Shown: one piece after another, positions 16,412-29,200 of the stretch
Layout of the letters: the number at the start of each line of letters is the position of its first letter
How positions within the stretch are numbered: the stretch's first letter is position 1
Origin: Metaphire vulgaris
Taxonomy: Eukaryota > Annelida > Clitellata > Crassiclitellata > Megascolecidae
NCBI GenBank assembly: GCA_018105865.1
Contig: CM030837.1
Coordinates: 3,161,975 to 3,225,974, forward strand
Reading direction: 5' to 3'
DNA: 64,000 nt
Position numbers and translations under genes: made by a program
The notes under the pieces: generated by a model
Told to the model about the DNA's origin: nothing
Database searches by the model: none
Seen by the model: only the letters and a program-made list of their open reading frames with translations

Positions 16412-16497
16412 TTAACCTTAAACCGCTGGAACCCAGTATATGCAGTTACATTGCTTAATGCTTATAGTTGCAAAGTGTCTGGTAGTTTAAGGGTTAA
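16412..16497. mobile_element. TTAA-flanked palindromic MITE (copy A)
   Basis: Starts TTAACCTTAAACCGC and ends GTAGTTTAAGGGTTAA, an 86-bp imperfect palindrome. It is the reverse complement of copy E at 52200 over nearly its whole length. Lies just upstream of INPP4 exon 1. Confidence 0.6.
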
Positions 16498-16563
16498 GTA
16501 TTGTGTTATAAATGCTTCTGTTTTTTTTTTAATAGGAAATGTGTTTGAATATTGGAATCTGTA

Positions 16564-18568
16564 ATGATGAGGTTCAATTCACGTGAGCTTTCCTGTCTTG
16601 CCCGTCAGAACTCTGATCGCTTTGACAAGGAGGGAGTTCTCTTTGCGAAAGAACGTCAGGAAGGAATTTTTAGAAAATCAGAAGGTTTCAACTTAATGTG
16701 TTATCCCAGATCCATTCGAGTTGATGCTCTAATTAATTATATTTACTTGTTTTCTGCTTTATTCGTGATAATTTTTTTGTTTGGCATTTGTCGGGTTCTT
16801 GATAACGTTTTGCAGCTTTTGATATTTTTCTGATAAAATGGGTTCCATATACAGTGGTTTCAGTGGGTCATGCGATTGCCTGCTGAGATTGTCAAATACT
16901 ATAGCAAACTTAGCAATTTCCTCTGGTACACACACACATGCTCACACACACACACACACACACACATGTGCACACACACACATGCACACACACAGAGCTT
17001 CAGAAATAGCTGAGTAGTGCTCATTGCTCAATAAAACAATATTTGATTATCCAAAAAGTCAGTATTCATCTCTTCAAGTTTTACTGAGATTCATCCTATG
17101 TAGTAAAATTTTCAAATGATACTCTTCTATTCAACTAAAGCAGTGGAATTATTCTTGGCATCAGTTTTAAGCATTTGTAGATCAAAGTACATTTCATATT
17201 TAGCTTTCTGCATGTGATGATGACTGGAGATTCTAAGGCAGCTAGTAGAAAAGAGATAATTGTAAAAATACACAAGACATTCCGATACAGAAGAGAGGAT
17301 ATAGTTAATTAATTAAGAGACATTCTCTTGGGCAAATTGACGACCATTCCATTTGTCTTGGGGAATTAATTCACTGTAATTTACGTTACAATTATTTGAT
17401 GACACATTTGAAAATTGAATGGAAATTTTAGTGGAACATTTTTTGCAACAAAACTCAAGATGTAATTCTTGAGGAAAATTGTAAAAAAAATCGCTGTGAA
17501 GATGACAAGATTTGCAACTATGAATTCATTTTTTATTATGCATTTTGTAATAACATCTGTTTGTGTATAGAGTTTTAGAGAGATCACATAGCTGCTGGTT
17601 AGTTTGTTTCAAATGAGGACAGTTAGTTCCTTTGATGTTTGTCTAATAAAGAAAAGGAAAATACTTTTGCTGTAATTTGAATATGTTATTATTATGTTAA
17701 TAAGGCGTTTTCAAATGTTTATTCTATTTTTAGTTTATGTGGAGCGACTCTTTCGGTTGCGAGGAAATCTGTTGTTTTACTTTAAGACGAAAGACATTGT
17801 AAGACATTTTATTTTAATTATTTCATAGTGTAATTTATGGATCACCAAGTCAGGATTCTCTTTAGTTTTTATATGAATGCAGTTATTCAACAGTCAGCAC
17901 TTTTCCTATTTTTGCATTTTGTTTGCAAATGAGATGCTTAGCGTTAATGTGCAGACAGAGATAAACATCTGCTTGTTATGGTTTATGTCAGTATTTTTTT
18001 AGACTCAGTATTTTAGGATTAGATCATTTGTGTGTGTGTGTGTGTGTGTGTGGATGGATCAATACAGTGAGGTTGCTTTGTTGAATTGTTTCTTTCAGTC
18101 TTCCGAAGTCCTTGGAGTATTTGTACTTGAGAGGTTCATCGTACAGCTGGATGATGACGATGAGGACGGCTCATACTATTCATTTATCATCGGCAAGACA
18201 TTTAGTTATACCTTTAACTGTATGTTGTAAAATTTTTAAGATGTTTAAAATCTCTTGTGGTGCTTATTCAGAATATTTTGTTGGCCTAAAATGGAAAAGT
18301 ATATAAGATTGAGCTCATCGGAGCATGTTGAACTCATTCTCTGTGCAACTCGTGATTGCAGTTTTCGAGGGCGACGACCGCGTCGTCCGACTGGCGACTC
18401 AGGTGGAGTCGGATCGAGACGGTTGGATCGGATCACTGCACGTCGCCAGCTACGAGTGCATGAAGATCCAGCTGCAGAGTCTGCGCGAGCAGTTGCGAAG
18501 TCGGACCGGAAAGGATCCGTTCGCGAGCCAGGACCCAGTCGAATCGTCGCAGAGCCAAGAAGCTGCAG
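16564..18568 (+). other. PH-domain exons (1-4) of the INPP4 gene, PLEKHJ1-like
   Basis: Four exons encode about 162 residues that read as one pleckstrin-homology domain: MRFNSREL at the start, [18 protein letters not shown] in exon 1, [16 protein letters not shown] in exon 2, [14 protein letters not shown] in exon 3, and [15 protein letters not shown] then the TGKDPF signature in exon 4. The start, the LFYF block, the SYE-M helix and TGKDP resemble the small protein PLEKHJ1. Exon 4 ends in phase 1 (one base, G) and the C2 exon 6.7 kb downstream opens with the two matching bases. There is no stop before the donor at 18569. PH domains usually bind phosphoinositides or proteins; ligand specificity cannot be read here. 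Confidence 0.8.
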
Positions 18569-21500
18569 GTACGTGTTGGCATTGCTTTACAGTTTGGTCA
18601 TGTCAACTGCAGAATGTGGTTGAAGAAAATTATAGCGTAGCCCTGGACTGGGGTGCAGCGGTGCTAGGTCAAAACCAGAAAGGACAATCCAGCGAGGAAA
18701 GACACACAGAAAAAGACAGAGGGCGACCAAAATGGAGGAAGTTCATGTTGTCACTTCAACTTCAGCACATGAAGGAGGAAGAAGAAGATGACGAATGGAC
18801 TGGCAGTTGACGCAGCAGTTTATGTTGTGAAGAAATCAGGAACACTATGTTGAGTAAATTGATAGGTCAATAGCCAATTCAATGGCTAATTTACTATTGA
18901 TTACTGCCAACTAATCTGCAGCCTGAAGAGGATGACTGCCCATCTGAAATAAACTACCAGAGCCTGTATTAGCTGACAGCTGCTTATGAGATGATGGTAA
19001 ACTGACATCTGGTGGTTTATTCAGAACTTCTTAAACTGGTCGTTTATGAGCTTGGGGGTGGGGGGTGGGGTGGAGGAAGGTCCCAGCTGATGTTTGCACA
19101 GAATGGCATTTTGATGTGAGGAAATAACAGCCAAGAGAAAGAAATTCTGTGATAATAACAGTTAATTAAGGGCTCTTTGTAAGGAATGTTAAAGATGATT
19201 TAGTCTAATGTGCAGTTAAAGGAATGGATAATTTGTGTATTAACACAAGAGTTTTGTGTTTATTTAAGCAGGAACAGTGCAGTCACTCGTCCCTTTGGTT
19301 TCATGTTTATTTTGGTCTTGCTTGATACAGTGAAACCCGCTTAATTACATAGGTGCCGTGCAAGCCTTGCTTACGTGATTGACTGGGCTATGCGAATAGC
19401 CGGGATGTCTGATAATTAATTGTACGCATCAAACACTGGTTCGGGTTTTTATGTTGTTATGCGATTATGCGGGTTATGCAATTAAGTGGTATGCGATTAA
19501 GTGGGATCCACTGTATTTGATATATCACTGTGACAATTATGTCACTTATTTGAGTCTTCTTGTTACTGTCAATCATGTTTAGTATCAGACAGTTTGAACT
19601 GAGTGTGATTTTAAAATTTCAACTGTGTTTTCCATTGCTATTATATCTGTTATGGTGAGATAATAAGGCTTAATTAAAACTGACTGACTGGTCTATGTAC
19701 CATTGTAGTCTTCTATGAATTTGTAGTTTTGCAGCCAATTATAATTATTGAAATCTAGTTGTGAGTGCCATCCACAGAACTTTTTATGGGGAATTTTGCA
19801 TGTCCTTGTCACTCTTGTGCATTTTGAGATAAGTAATCAGCATGGGAGCCAAAAATGTTAGTGGGAAAATTAAAAATAGCAATAATCTAGCTCCTATGTA
19901 CTAAAGAGTGTCAATGTTAGAGTCAAGTTGGGAGTTTCTGACATCAGGGAACATGGTAGTGCCTTTTATGATGACTGTTAGTTAATTTTAATCTGATTTG
20001 GCATCTCAGCTTGATTGGATGACAATGCAAGAAAACATTGTACATACATTGTACTAGAATTTTTAAAGTCATTCAACAAGTTTTGAGTCCAATGTAGTGA
20101 CTGAACTGGCAGCAAAGTTTGAAGAAATGTGGAAGAGACGCTACAGCCCCCATTCTTTTCTGGCTACCTGATTATGTGTGTGTTTCTTTGTGTGCTTGTT
20201 TCTGTGCGTGTTTGCTTCTTTTGCATGACTTCTAAATGTATGACATGTATGTAACTACACTTCTTAAGGATAATGTCACAGCTGGAAAGAATTTTATTGT
20301 GTCCCTGCGGGCCGATACCAGTAATCTGTTGAAGTTTCAACATTATGTGTACACTGTGCAGTGTATTTGGCCTTTGAAGGATTGTATTAAATAATGGAAG
20401 ATTTTTGGAAATTGAAATTTTGTAATTGCATTTGCCCATTATCTGCTGAAGCAATTTTCATTTCCTAATGCAAATTTTTCCTTTAATTTTTAGTTTGGCG
20501 TTCGAGGGCATCAACCCATAAGTCGAACTGGGCTTCATAATGCATGGTTTCAGCAGAAAAAGAGAAAGTTATAGAGAATTCATTTAGATAAAGACTTGAA
20601 ACAAATCGCCCAATATACTGCTGGTTTAGTGAATTTTCAATTTCTTCTTTGTTGCTGTCTAATATATATAGAGACAGTGATTGCCACTTGTTTATAAATG
20701 AGAAAAAGTTTTTCATTATCACTTTTGGCTGGTTTGGTTATTTCCCAGTTGGGGTGATCAAGTTGCATGCTGAATCAGTCCTGCTACAGATACTGGTAAT
20801 TAAGGCGCAACCATTGATTGATTATGGATAATGTTTCACTGTCAAACAATTTTGATTGGTATCCTAAGCTTCACTTTTTTATTGTTTATTCTAAATATAA
20901 TGAATCGTTGATCTAATAGAACTGGCCATTTCAAGTGCAATAATACAAAAATCTTCCCATTGTTTTACATTTTAATTGGTTTAAGTACCGGTCCGGTACC
21001 TTTGGCTCCATTTTATTTGAGAAAATGCGACATAGTTTCTTTGTAAAATTATTATTATTATTATTATTTTTTTATTATATTTTTTTTGCATATTGTCAGA
21101 TATTTAGTAACCATGTGTTATCATTTGTTGCAGATCATGTTTGATCATTATTGATCTCTTACTAGAATGCCATTTTTTAATTAGCTAATTTTTGCGTGCT
21201 TGAATTTTAAAATGTGTTTAGCCTGTAAGAAGTTTTAAAGAAGTAAATAACAGATTACTTTTATTTCTTATTATTTCCACTCAATATTTATTTGTCTTTT
21301 TGCTAGATGTGAATATCATTTTGAGTTGGTTGTGGTCTTTTTTTGCTTCAATGTTGATGTTTGGTGTTTGTTAACAAAGTTTATTTTACATATTGATTCT
21401 TCAGTGTACAGTATGGTAGTATCTTCTTGCAAATGTATTGTATCTGCTGATGCTATTTGCAGACTTGCAAAAGCCATGTTTTGGTCGTTTCAAATGATTT

Positions 21501-24500
21501 ATTCCCCATTTTACCTTTGAACTGCATGCTAAAGAATTTTGGAGCATGAATTTCAAGAAGGCAACAACTTCACGTGTGACTTTCTGCATGCTTGTTATAA
21601 TTGTTAGGATTTGCTGATGTGAGCTGCTACGATCATGGGTAGCAGTCAGTTTTTCAGAAAAGCAGTGGGCGATCATACTGCTCCGACATCAATTTTTCAA
21701 CTTTCAGTGACGGATCAGATGAGTAAAAACCTAGATTTAGACCATTCCTGGGGGGTTGTTCCTGACCGGTGGTAAAGTTAAAATTCCTTCATCCCCTCCC
21801 TGCCCCCACACTCAACATATCGAACTTGAGGGACACTAGCATTATGGTGAATGCTCACGTTTATTTCGTATTTAATGGAACTTTAATTATATCAATCAGA
21901 AATAACAGAATTCTACAGTTATTGGCCTAATTTCTATTATGGGTAATGCTGCTTTATTTCTATTGTGGATAATACTAAAGTTACTGATAAAATGTGTCCT
22001 TGATATGACATTTTGCTGTGGGTATTAGTTGAATTGTAGTATCTGACGTTTAGGGTCATAACAGACTTAATGAACAGAATATTAGAGACCGAGTGCGTAT
22101 TGTGTTATACGTTGTTATGTAGTGCATATATATAGTGCTTATTATTATTAGTTTAAAATGATCGTGTTTTGCTTTATAGTTGGTATTTCTTCTTGAGCAG
22201 GTGTTGGTTAGAGTGCAGTAATTGTGTGTCCAATGAATGTTAAATTTGACAGAATGGCATTTTTGCTTGTTTGTCTGCAATTGTGTGCATATGTACACAC
22301 TGGATCTGTTTTTGCTCTAAATTTCACAGAATTTTGAAGAAATCTAGTAGCTTTATTTACTCAAAACAAGCGACACAAATGTAGGTTCTGGTATGACATC
22401 ATTGCAAAACGAGATGGAATTACATAGATTGGATATGATGAAATGCATTGCTGTAAGAAATATGATGTTCAAGCATGCAGAGAGTTGGTTATTTGAACAC
22501 TTGGTGTAGGAAGGTCTTTGTATCACAAGATCATCAGATCTTTATTGAAATTACTCTGCTATGTCTTGTATTTGTCAGTTAGCCAGTCTTCTGTTTCAGG
22601 ATTAAACAACTGAAAACTGAGGAGTATATGAACACTGAACAGTTAAGCATGACTTCATGAGATTTGGATGTGATATTATTTACCATCAGCTTGACTGTTT
22701 TGCTTCCGTCTTCCACCCCAAATTTTGCTGTGATTTATGGTTTGAATATATGTTTCTTGCCATGTTGAAATTAACATTGATGCTAGTGTGCTACGTTGGG
22801 CTGTGGAAAATTGACGTATTGTTGTAATTTTAATCGCTTGTCCATTGGACATGAAGAGAGCAGTGATCTTTTTTTTATTGTTTAACCTTGTTCATTATTA
22901 CTCAAAGGTACCTGAGTTAGTAAGTGATATGGTTTTCCAATTGTTGTGATATACCATTTCATTTGTTGTGATATGTTATCTGGTGATTTGACATTTATGG
23001 TTAAGTACTTGGTAGCAAAGGACAGAGAACTTTGGAGAGATGTGTCATGGAGAAGTCCATGGCTGGATGCAGCTGCAGGACAAAGACCTGACCTGACCTG
23101 ACCTGACTTTAGTAGTTTAGATTTTTATTGAATTCTATGATGGTGTAATTATATTTTCAAATAGTCCACTTGCATCAGTTCTTAAGCTGGATGACAGGCC
23201 CCAAAGAGGTTTGCAGGTATAGTCTGGACATTACTTATCTGAGTCAATGCATCTTCCTGAGCCAAAGGAGTCCCATGACTGCAGTAAATAGTCAATGAAA
23301 TCAAATTGTTTACCAAATGTTTTGGCAGCATGTACTGTACTTTGATTCTCAACCTCTGCTTTATACTTGTTTGTTGCTATGTATGCATATATTTTGCTTT
23401 TAGATCAGGTAGGCTACTTAGTGAATACTAATAGGCCATGTTTTAGCTGAATATTGAAATATTGGATTAACAATAAAATTATTTTTTCTGTACAAGGTTT
23501 ACACAGATTTTTGAAAGAAATTGTGTGACTTTTAATTGTATTTTGTTTGGCTTAACTTAATATTTGGACAGAATTTTTCATTTTTTATGCATTTTAAGGC
23601 TGCCACAATTTACCATCACATATTAAATTAATTGTTGTTTAAAGATTTTTTCCATATTATATTTAACTGGTGGTTCTTTGCATATCGATCATGATTAAAA
23701 CACATATTCAATTTTAATTGTTCTGTATACGTTGTTACTTGCTCGCTATTGATTTTCATATCTAGGCATAATTGTGTATCCATACTGTAAAGGTGCATCC
23801 TATTGATCTTTTGAACAGCTTGGTTTGATATTTATATTATGTTTTGCTAGTAAAGACTGTAATTTCAAAATCTACATTTTTAGGAAGACCATTTAAAGCA
23901 ATGGGCAAGAATCATTGAGCTGTTAAAAATAAAGTAATCAGTATAATTTCAGAGTTGTGTCTTTCTTAGATTTCGAAACTGATATTATAATGACACTGTG
24001 TCCTTTATTCTTTGTGGTAAAAAGATAAAGGTAGTCTCATACTTGAATGAGTGTAGGGTCCGGCTTTGATCTCCGTGTACTAGGCAGGCGGTGATGCAGG
24101 TGGCTTATGCCATTAATCTGGAGTAGTTTGCTTTCTGTAGACTCGTGTTTTACCTTCACAGCTTAATGCTGCTACCAATTTATCGATGCCTAAAGGACAA
24201 AAGGCTTAGTTGGCCACTGGCACCACTGCTAGATCCTAGGATGGTCACCCATCCAAACACTGCCACATTTGACGTTGCTTAACTTCAGTGTTTTGATGAG
24301 AACCGGTCACACTATGCCAAGTAGTCCAATAATTATTATTCTTGTGGTAGCAAAGAGAAAAATGAACTCGGTTTTCAGTGCAGTCACAATAGGTTATTGA
24401 ATGTGATGTTAATTTTCTTTGTATCAGTTGCATCCATGCTTAATGTTATCCTTCCAAGTTGATGCTTTCTTCGGCCTTAGGCAGAAAGAAGTCTTACTAA

Positions 24501-26206
24501 ATTCTCTAAGTGTTCCTGTACTGTGTTGCTGCATTCTTGTTGCAAGTCTTTCCAAATCATGATCATAAAGGCAAGTTGGCACTTTCTGTGACTTGTAGCA
24601 CATCGTTGCAGGACCATTACGCTTAAGCTGTCCCAAGTGCATGTCGGTGTTTAAATGCATCTTATCAAAGCAGTCCTCGAGGATATGCACCTTAATTGGT
24701 TTGGCTGTAAGCTACCTCCACTCGAACCAGTTCCTTGTTTTGTGGAAATCCATTCACTAACTGACCACTCTGGTGCCGCTACCAAAGGCATCAGCAGCTG
24801 ATGGAAAACCAAATTCAGAACACAGAAAAACCAGTAGATTTCAGGTTGACAGGCTGTGCAGCTGGATTGCAGTTGATAGCTAGTTAGGCAAGGGTATATC
24901 TTGAACCTAGAACTAAGGATGTTTGTGAATTCACAGCATGCACAGGGTACTGCTAAATAGGTAAATTAGGCAGTCACTGACAAGATACAACTGCCTTGTT
25001 TGGGTTCAGTTGAGGCAGAATATGCACTATTGTTTGAGTTGAACAGTTTATTAGTATGAACGGCGAGTTTTGTCGGAGGATAGAAGATATCTGTGAAACA
25101 CAGAGAGAGTGATATTTCTAGTCTTTGCTTCAAAACATTTTGGTATTTGCTTTTTAAGTTTTGATTGTTGCTGGAAATGTTGAAGTTGCATTGTATCATT
25201 ATGACAAGAGCCTTTGTTTTTGTTTTTCCAGATGGAACTGAAGACCCGTTTCTTACCATGTGCCTCACCTGTCGTAGTCTTCCGCTGGAGACGAGTGGCC
25301 GATATCCGGACACTTTTGCCTCGGTACATTATATGCTTCCACCCCCCGATGAACGATGGGTGACGCATGCCCACACGGAAATTGTGGAGGTATCTGCAGT
25401 TACTTTCTTTATTCAACGTTGCTATCTTGCATTTGTTTCCTTGTGATGCAGGTGTTTTGTGGTTTATTGACACTATTTCTCGTGTTTAATCATATTTTGT
25501 CTATAATATTTTGTCGTATTTTTTATTTTTCTAATTTTTCTGTGAAGATCATGTTGCTACGATATACCGCCACAGTCAGTTCTGGCGGTTTAAGTTTACA
25601 GTTCTTTTGTGGGTCTGTGTGAGTAGTATTGTATTGTCTTCGGTCTGTCTTTAGGGCTGTCTTACAGATTAGTGCCATCTGAAAAGTGCTGGAAATTCGG
25701 ACCACAGGCACTGGGGGGGGGATCCAGTCGTCACTCGATTGCTGCTGAAGTCTGTGTCTTTGTTTCTGTTTAATTGTTCAGAAAAGTTGCAATCCAGTGT
25801 ACGTGGCTATGATCGGATTTAAGAATCCGCAGTCGTTTTCAATTGCCACTCGTATCAAAGTCACGATCTATAACGTCAAAGAGAGGATGACCAACACTGT
25901 GAGATGATGTTTGCTTTTTGCATTTACTTTGTCCCTCATTATTCTACGGTTTCGCTTGATGGTTGCTAGCATAGCGCTTTTGTTGTATGTAGCAGCTCGG
26001 TGATATGGTGTGTCAAATTATGCCTGTGTAGTTGTTTGAAATCAATACTCTGGGCTGCATGGGCCCATTGGGGATAGTTTGCTTAACGGCAGCTGAGAAA
26101 GACAACTAGAAACTAATTAACTTGTCTCATTTGCTGTTGAAAAATGACTGTTGACATGTCTTTGTATAGAAAATTGATTATTATAATTAATTATTGTACC
26201 TACTGT

Positions 26207-26237
<31 letters not shown>

Positions 26238-29200
26238 CTGATGGACATAGATTTCTGATTAAAGTATTAGATATTGGACTTCAAAATCTCAAATTGAGTA
26301 TACTCAGTTCCAATTGCATATACCGTAGTTACAAAGTATGTGGGGTTTAAGGATTAACATTGTTTGAATGAATTCTTAGGAATTTCTTTTAATGTTTTCT
26401 TTACCCATTTTAAATTGTCTTCATTGACAAATTAACGTGAGGTTGGTTGTTGTATGGATTTTGGAAAACGGGTTATATAGCTCTGGAGTCTTTGAAAAAC
26501 TTGCAACTACATTGACTCATTTTTTCACGATGCAAGATGCACAGTTCGACTAGTTGCAATAAATTTCAAGATTTAATCGCCTATTTATAGCTCAAACCAC
26601 ATTCTACTTAATTTGCCATAATTTACGAATAAATTTGGATTATGTACAAACGGGCCTGTTACTGCTGTTTATTGCTTTCATACAATTTCTAAATTTATTC
26701 TGCATCTGTATTAACTAACTGTTTAAAGTTATTTTTTATGTGTGTCATTAATTCTCCTTTTTCCGTTGACAAGTGATGATGTACTTTTATGCATCTGGGC
26801 TTGTTCATGTATTGCAATGATTTTGAACTTCTGTGGTTGAAATTCAAATGGCTTTTCTGTTCTCAAGATGACCCAAATTGGTTCAATAATATTCAACCTT
26901 GCCGACATATTCGATGCACCGGGAAACATGATTTCACTGAAGCTTTGGTGAGTGTGTGTGTGTGTGTCTATGTGTGAGCAGTGAGCACACGTGCGCGTGT
27001 GTGTGTGTGATATATTGTGGAGTGGGATCGATAGATTAATGTCATTTAGCACTGTGCAGACATAATGCGATCTATAAATGATTACTATTGTTTATATTTT
27101 GTTGGATGTTGTGATGGCAGTGGTGGTGCTGAGGGGATGTACTGATGATGATGGTGATGGTGATGATGATTTTTATTATGATTACGATTATGACAGTGAT
27201 GATGATTGTTTTCATCTGTTGCAGTTCATTTGATTACGCTGATGTTGGTTCGGTGATTGTTACCGCCTGGCAGGGCGATTCGTCCTTTCGCCTTAGCAGC
27301 CGGTCGGAGGAATCAGTCAGTCTCAGTGAGACGCCTAACAGCGCATCCGTTCGGGTGCGACTGAAATTTTTAATTGCATTTTTGTTACGCGTTGCACTTT
27401 TTTCTGTTTCTTGAGCATGAGTTGGTTTTATTTAATTTATTGGTTTTCGAACGTAACGTCAGTTGATATTTAGAGACGGCGTATGTCTTACACTTGTAAA
27501 TGCCACCGTGCCAGAGTTGCTAAGATTTTGTGGAGTGTCAGTATGGACAACTGTCACTGCCACAGTTTTAGATGCTACTTTTTTTGTTGAACTGTGATTA
27601 AAAATGTTGATATACTAAGTTGAATTGTAGCTGTGCATATGATAGACATTTGCCGGTTATAGAATACTGTTGCTGTATGCAACACAGTAAGTAAACAGCA
27701 GATGTAGATAAGTAAGTAAAGGAGGCAGTCGTTGCTGCTTGGTATGTGATATACATGCGAAAAGATTCAGGTTCATTCATGCTTTTTGTTCGCAGTTGTT
27801 TCTTTACCTGCCTTTATTTTTGTTGGCCATAAATATTTACCGGTAGTTAAACGGCTTATTGTCAAGTTCCATTAAAAAGCAGAATAGCAGTCTAACTGGT
27901 TTGATAAATTGTAATTATAATGTCAAAATACAAATAGACTACAAAGTTTAAAACATATCTTGATCCTGCAAAGGATTTTCGCTTGACTCTATGTGTCTCA
28001 TTACTTTACCCTGCGACTCCAATGCTAGGAGCACCTCTGAGTAGAAATAGAAGAGGCGCTATACAAATGTCACATTACATTACATTACACGCAATGTCAT
28101 GGTCAATATTCAGTGCATCCCGATTACTGACCCGTGACGTGGGTTTTTGCAACTGTTTTCATAGCTGGATAATTGCTTCAATATGCCTTTGTATGGGTCC
28201 ATCCATATAGTATGTATGCACTGGGGAGAAGAGGTTGGATTTTGGAGATTTTGCATATGTATGTGCGTGCAATGAGGGGTTGGGGGTTGAAAATATGCCT
28301 TTTTTGCATATTTACTATATGGATGAGCCCTTATTAACATTGCTATCTGAGTGTCTTCTTCATACCATAAACAATAACAGTATCAGTCATGCAAACATTT
28401 TATGTGTGTGCGTGTTTGTGTGTGTAGCTGCATGTACAGATATTTTAGCAGATTTTCAGAAGTTAATGAGAGACTTGAATTACTTTCTCATGCAGTCGTC
28501 ATCGCAGAACAACGGAATCGGTCTTGTTTCGTGCCAGAGACGACAGAACGTGACGCTGTTGAAGATGTACTTTGCCAACCTCATCTGCAAGACTTTCCGC
28601 TTCCCGGTCAAGTCGAGTCCCGATCACCAGCTGTTCGTCTACGAATACATGGGCGAGGGACGGCTGACATACGTCATGCCAAGACAGCTCCTGTACGTGG
28701 AATGACATGTAGAGATTAATTGAAAACAGGACTCTGGGACTGAATTTCAGAATTTTTTTGTTTCTTTTGTGCAGTTCATCGTTTCATTGTTTTTACATTT
28801 CTGTGTCAAGTGGTGTTGGCGTTGGTAATTTGTATTAGTTAATCCAACAAGAAAAAAGTGCTAGTTTAGATTTGTGCTGTTTAGCATTTTTCACTGTTTC
28901 TTTAGTGTTTGCTTCTGATGTTCGATAGCTTTCTGAATTAAAAATTTGTTGGGTATTTGTTTTGACTGCTCTTATGTTATTCTGGGTAGATTTTACTAGT
29001 TTTCAACTCATAAATTTCAAAGTACTGTTGGTGAGATAATGTTGAAAACCTCAAGAATATAATTCCACTGTTATAACTGCTTAATTCGGTAGAATTCTTT
29101 GGAGTTCACAGTAATGTTTCTAAGATTCTTGAGGTCATGGCTAAGGTTGTAATGAAGTTCATCTGTATTGGTTTTTGTTTGCAGTAAGTTGCTTGTCGAA

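Noticed and set aside
18325..18810. 161-codon ORF around INPP4 exon 4
   Set aside because: Only the part up to 18568 is conserved PH sequence; the rest reads through the donor into intron 4.
18580..18830. Possible LINE fragment after INPP4 exon 4
   Set aside because: The translation ([13 protein letters not shown]) vaguely resembles a LINE tail, but no consistent block order could be established.
24239..24335. 5S rRNA gene
   Set aside because: Only the internal promoter part is conserved; the outer helices are missing and the sequence continues into a SINE body.
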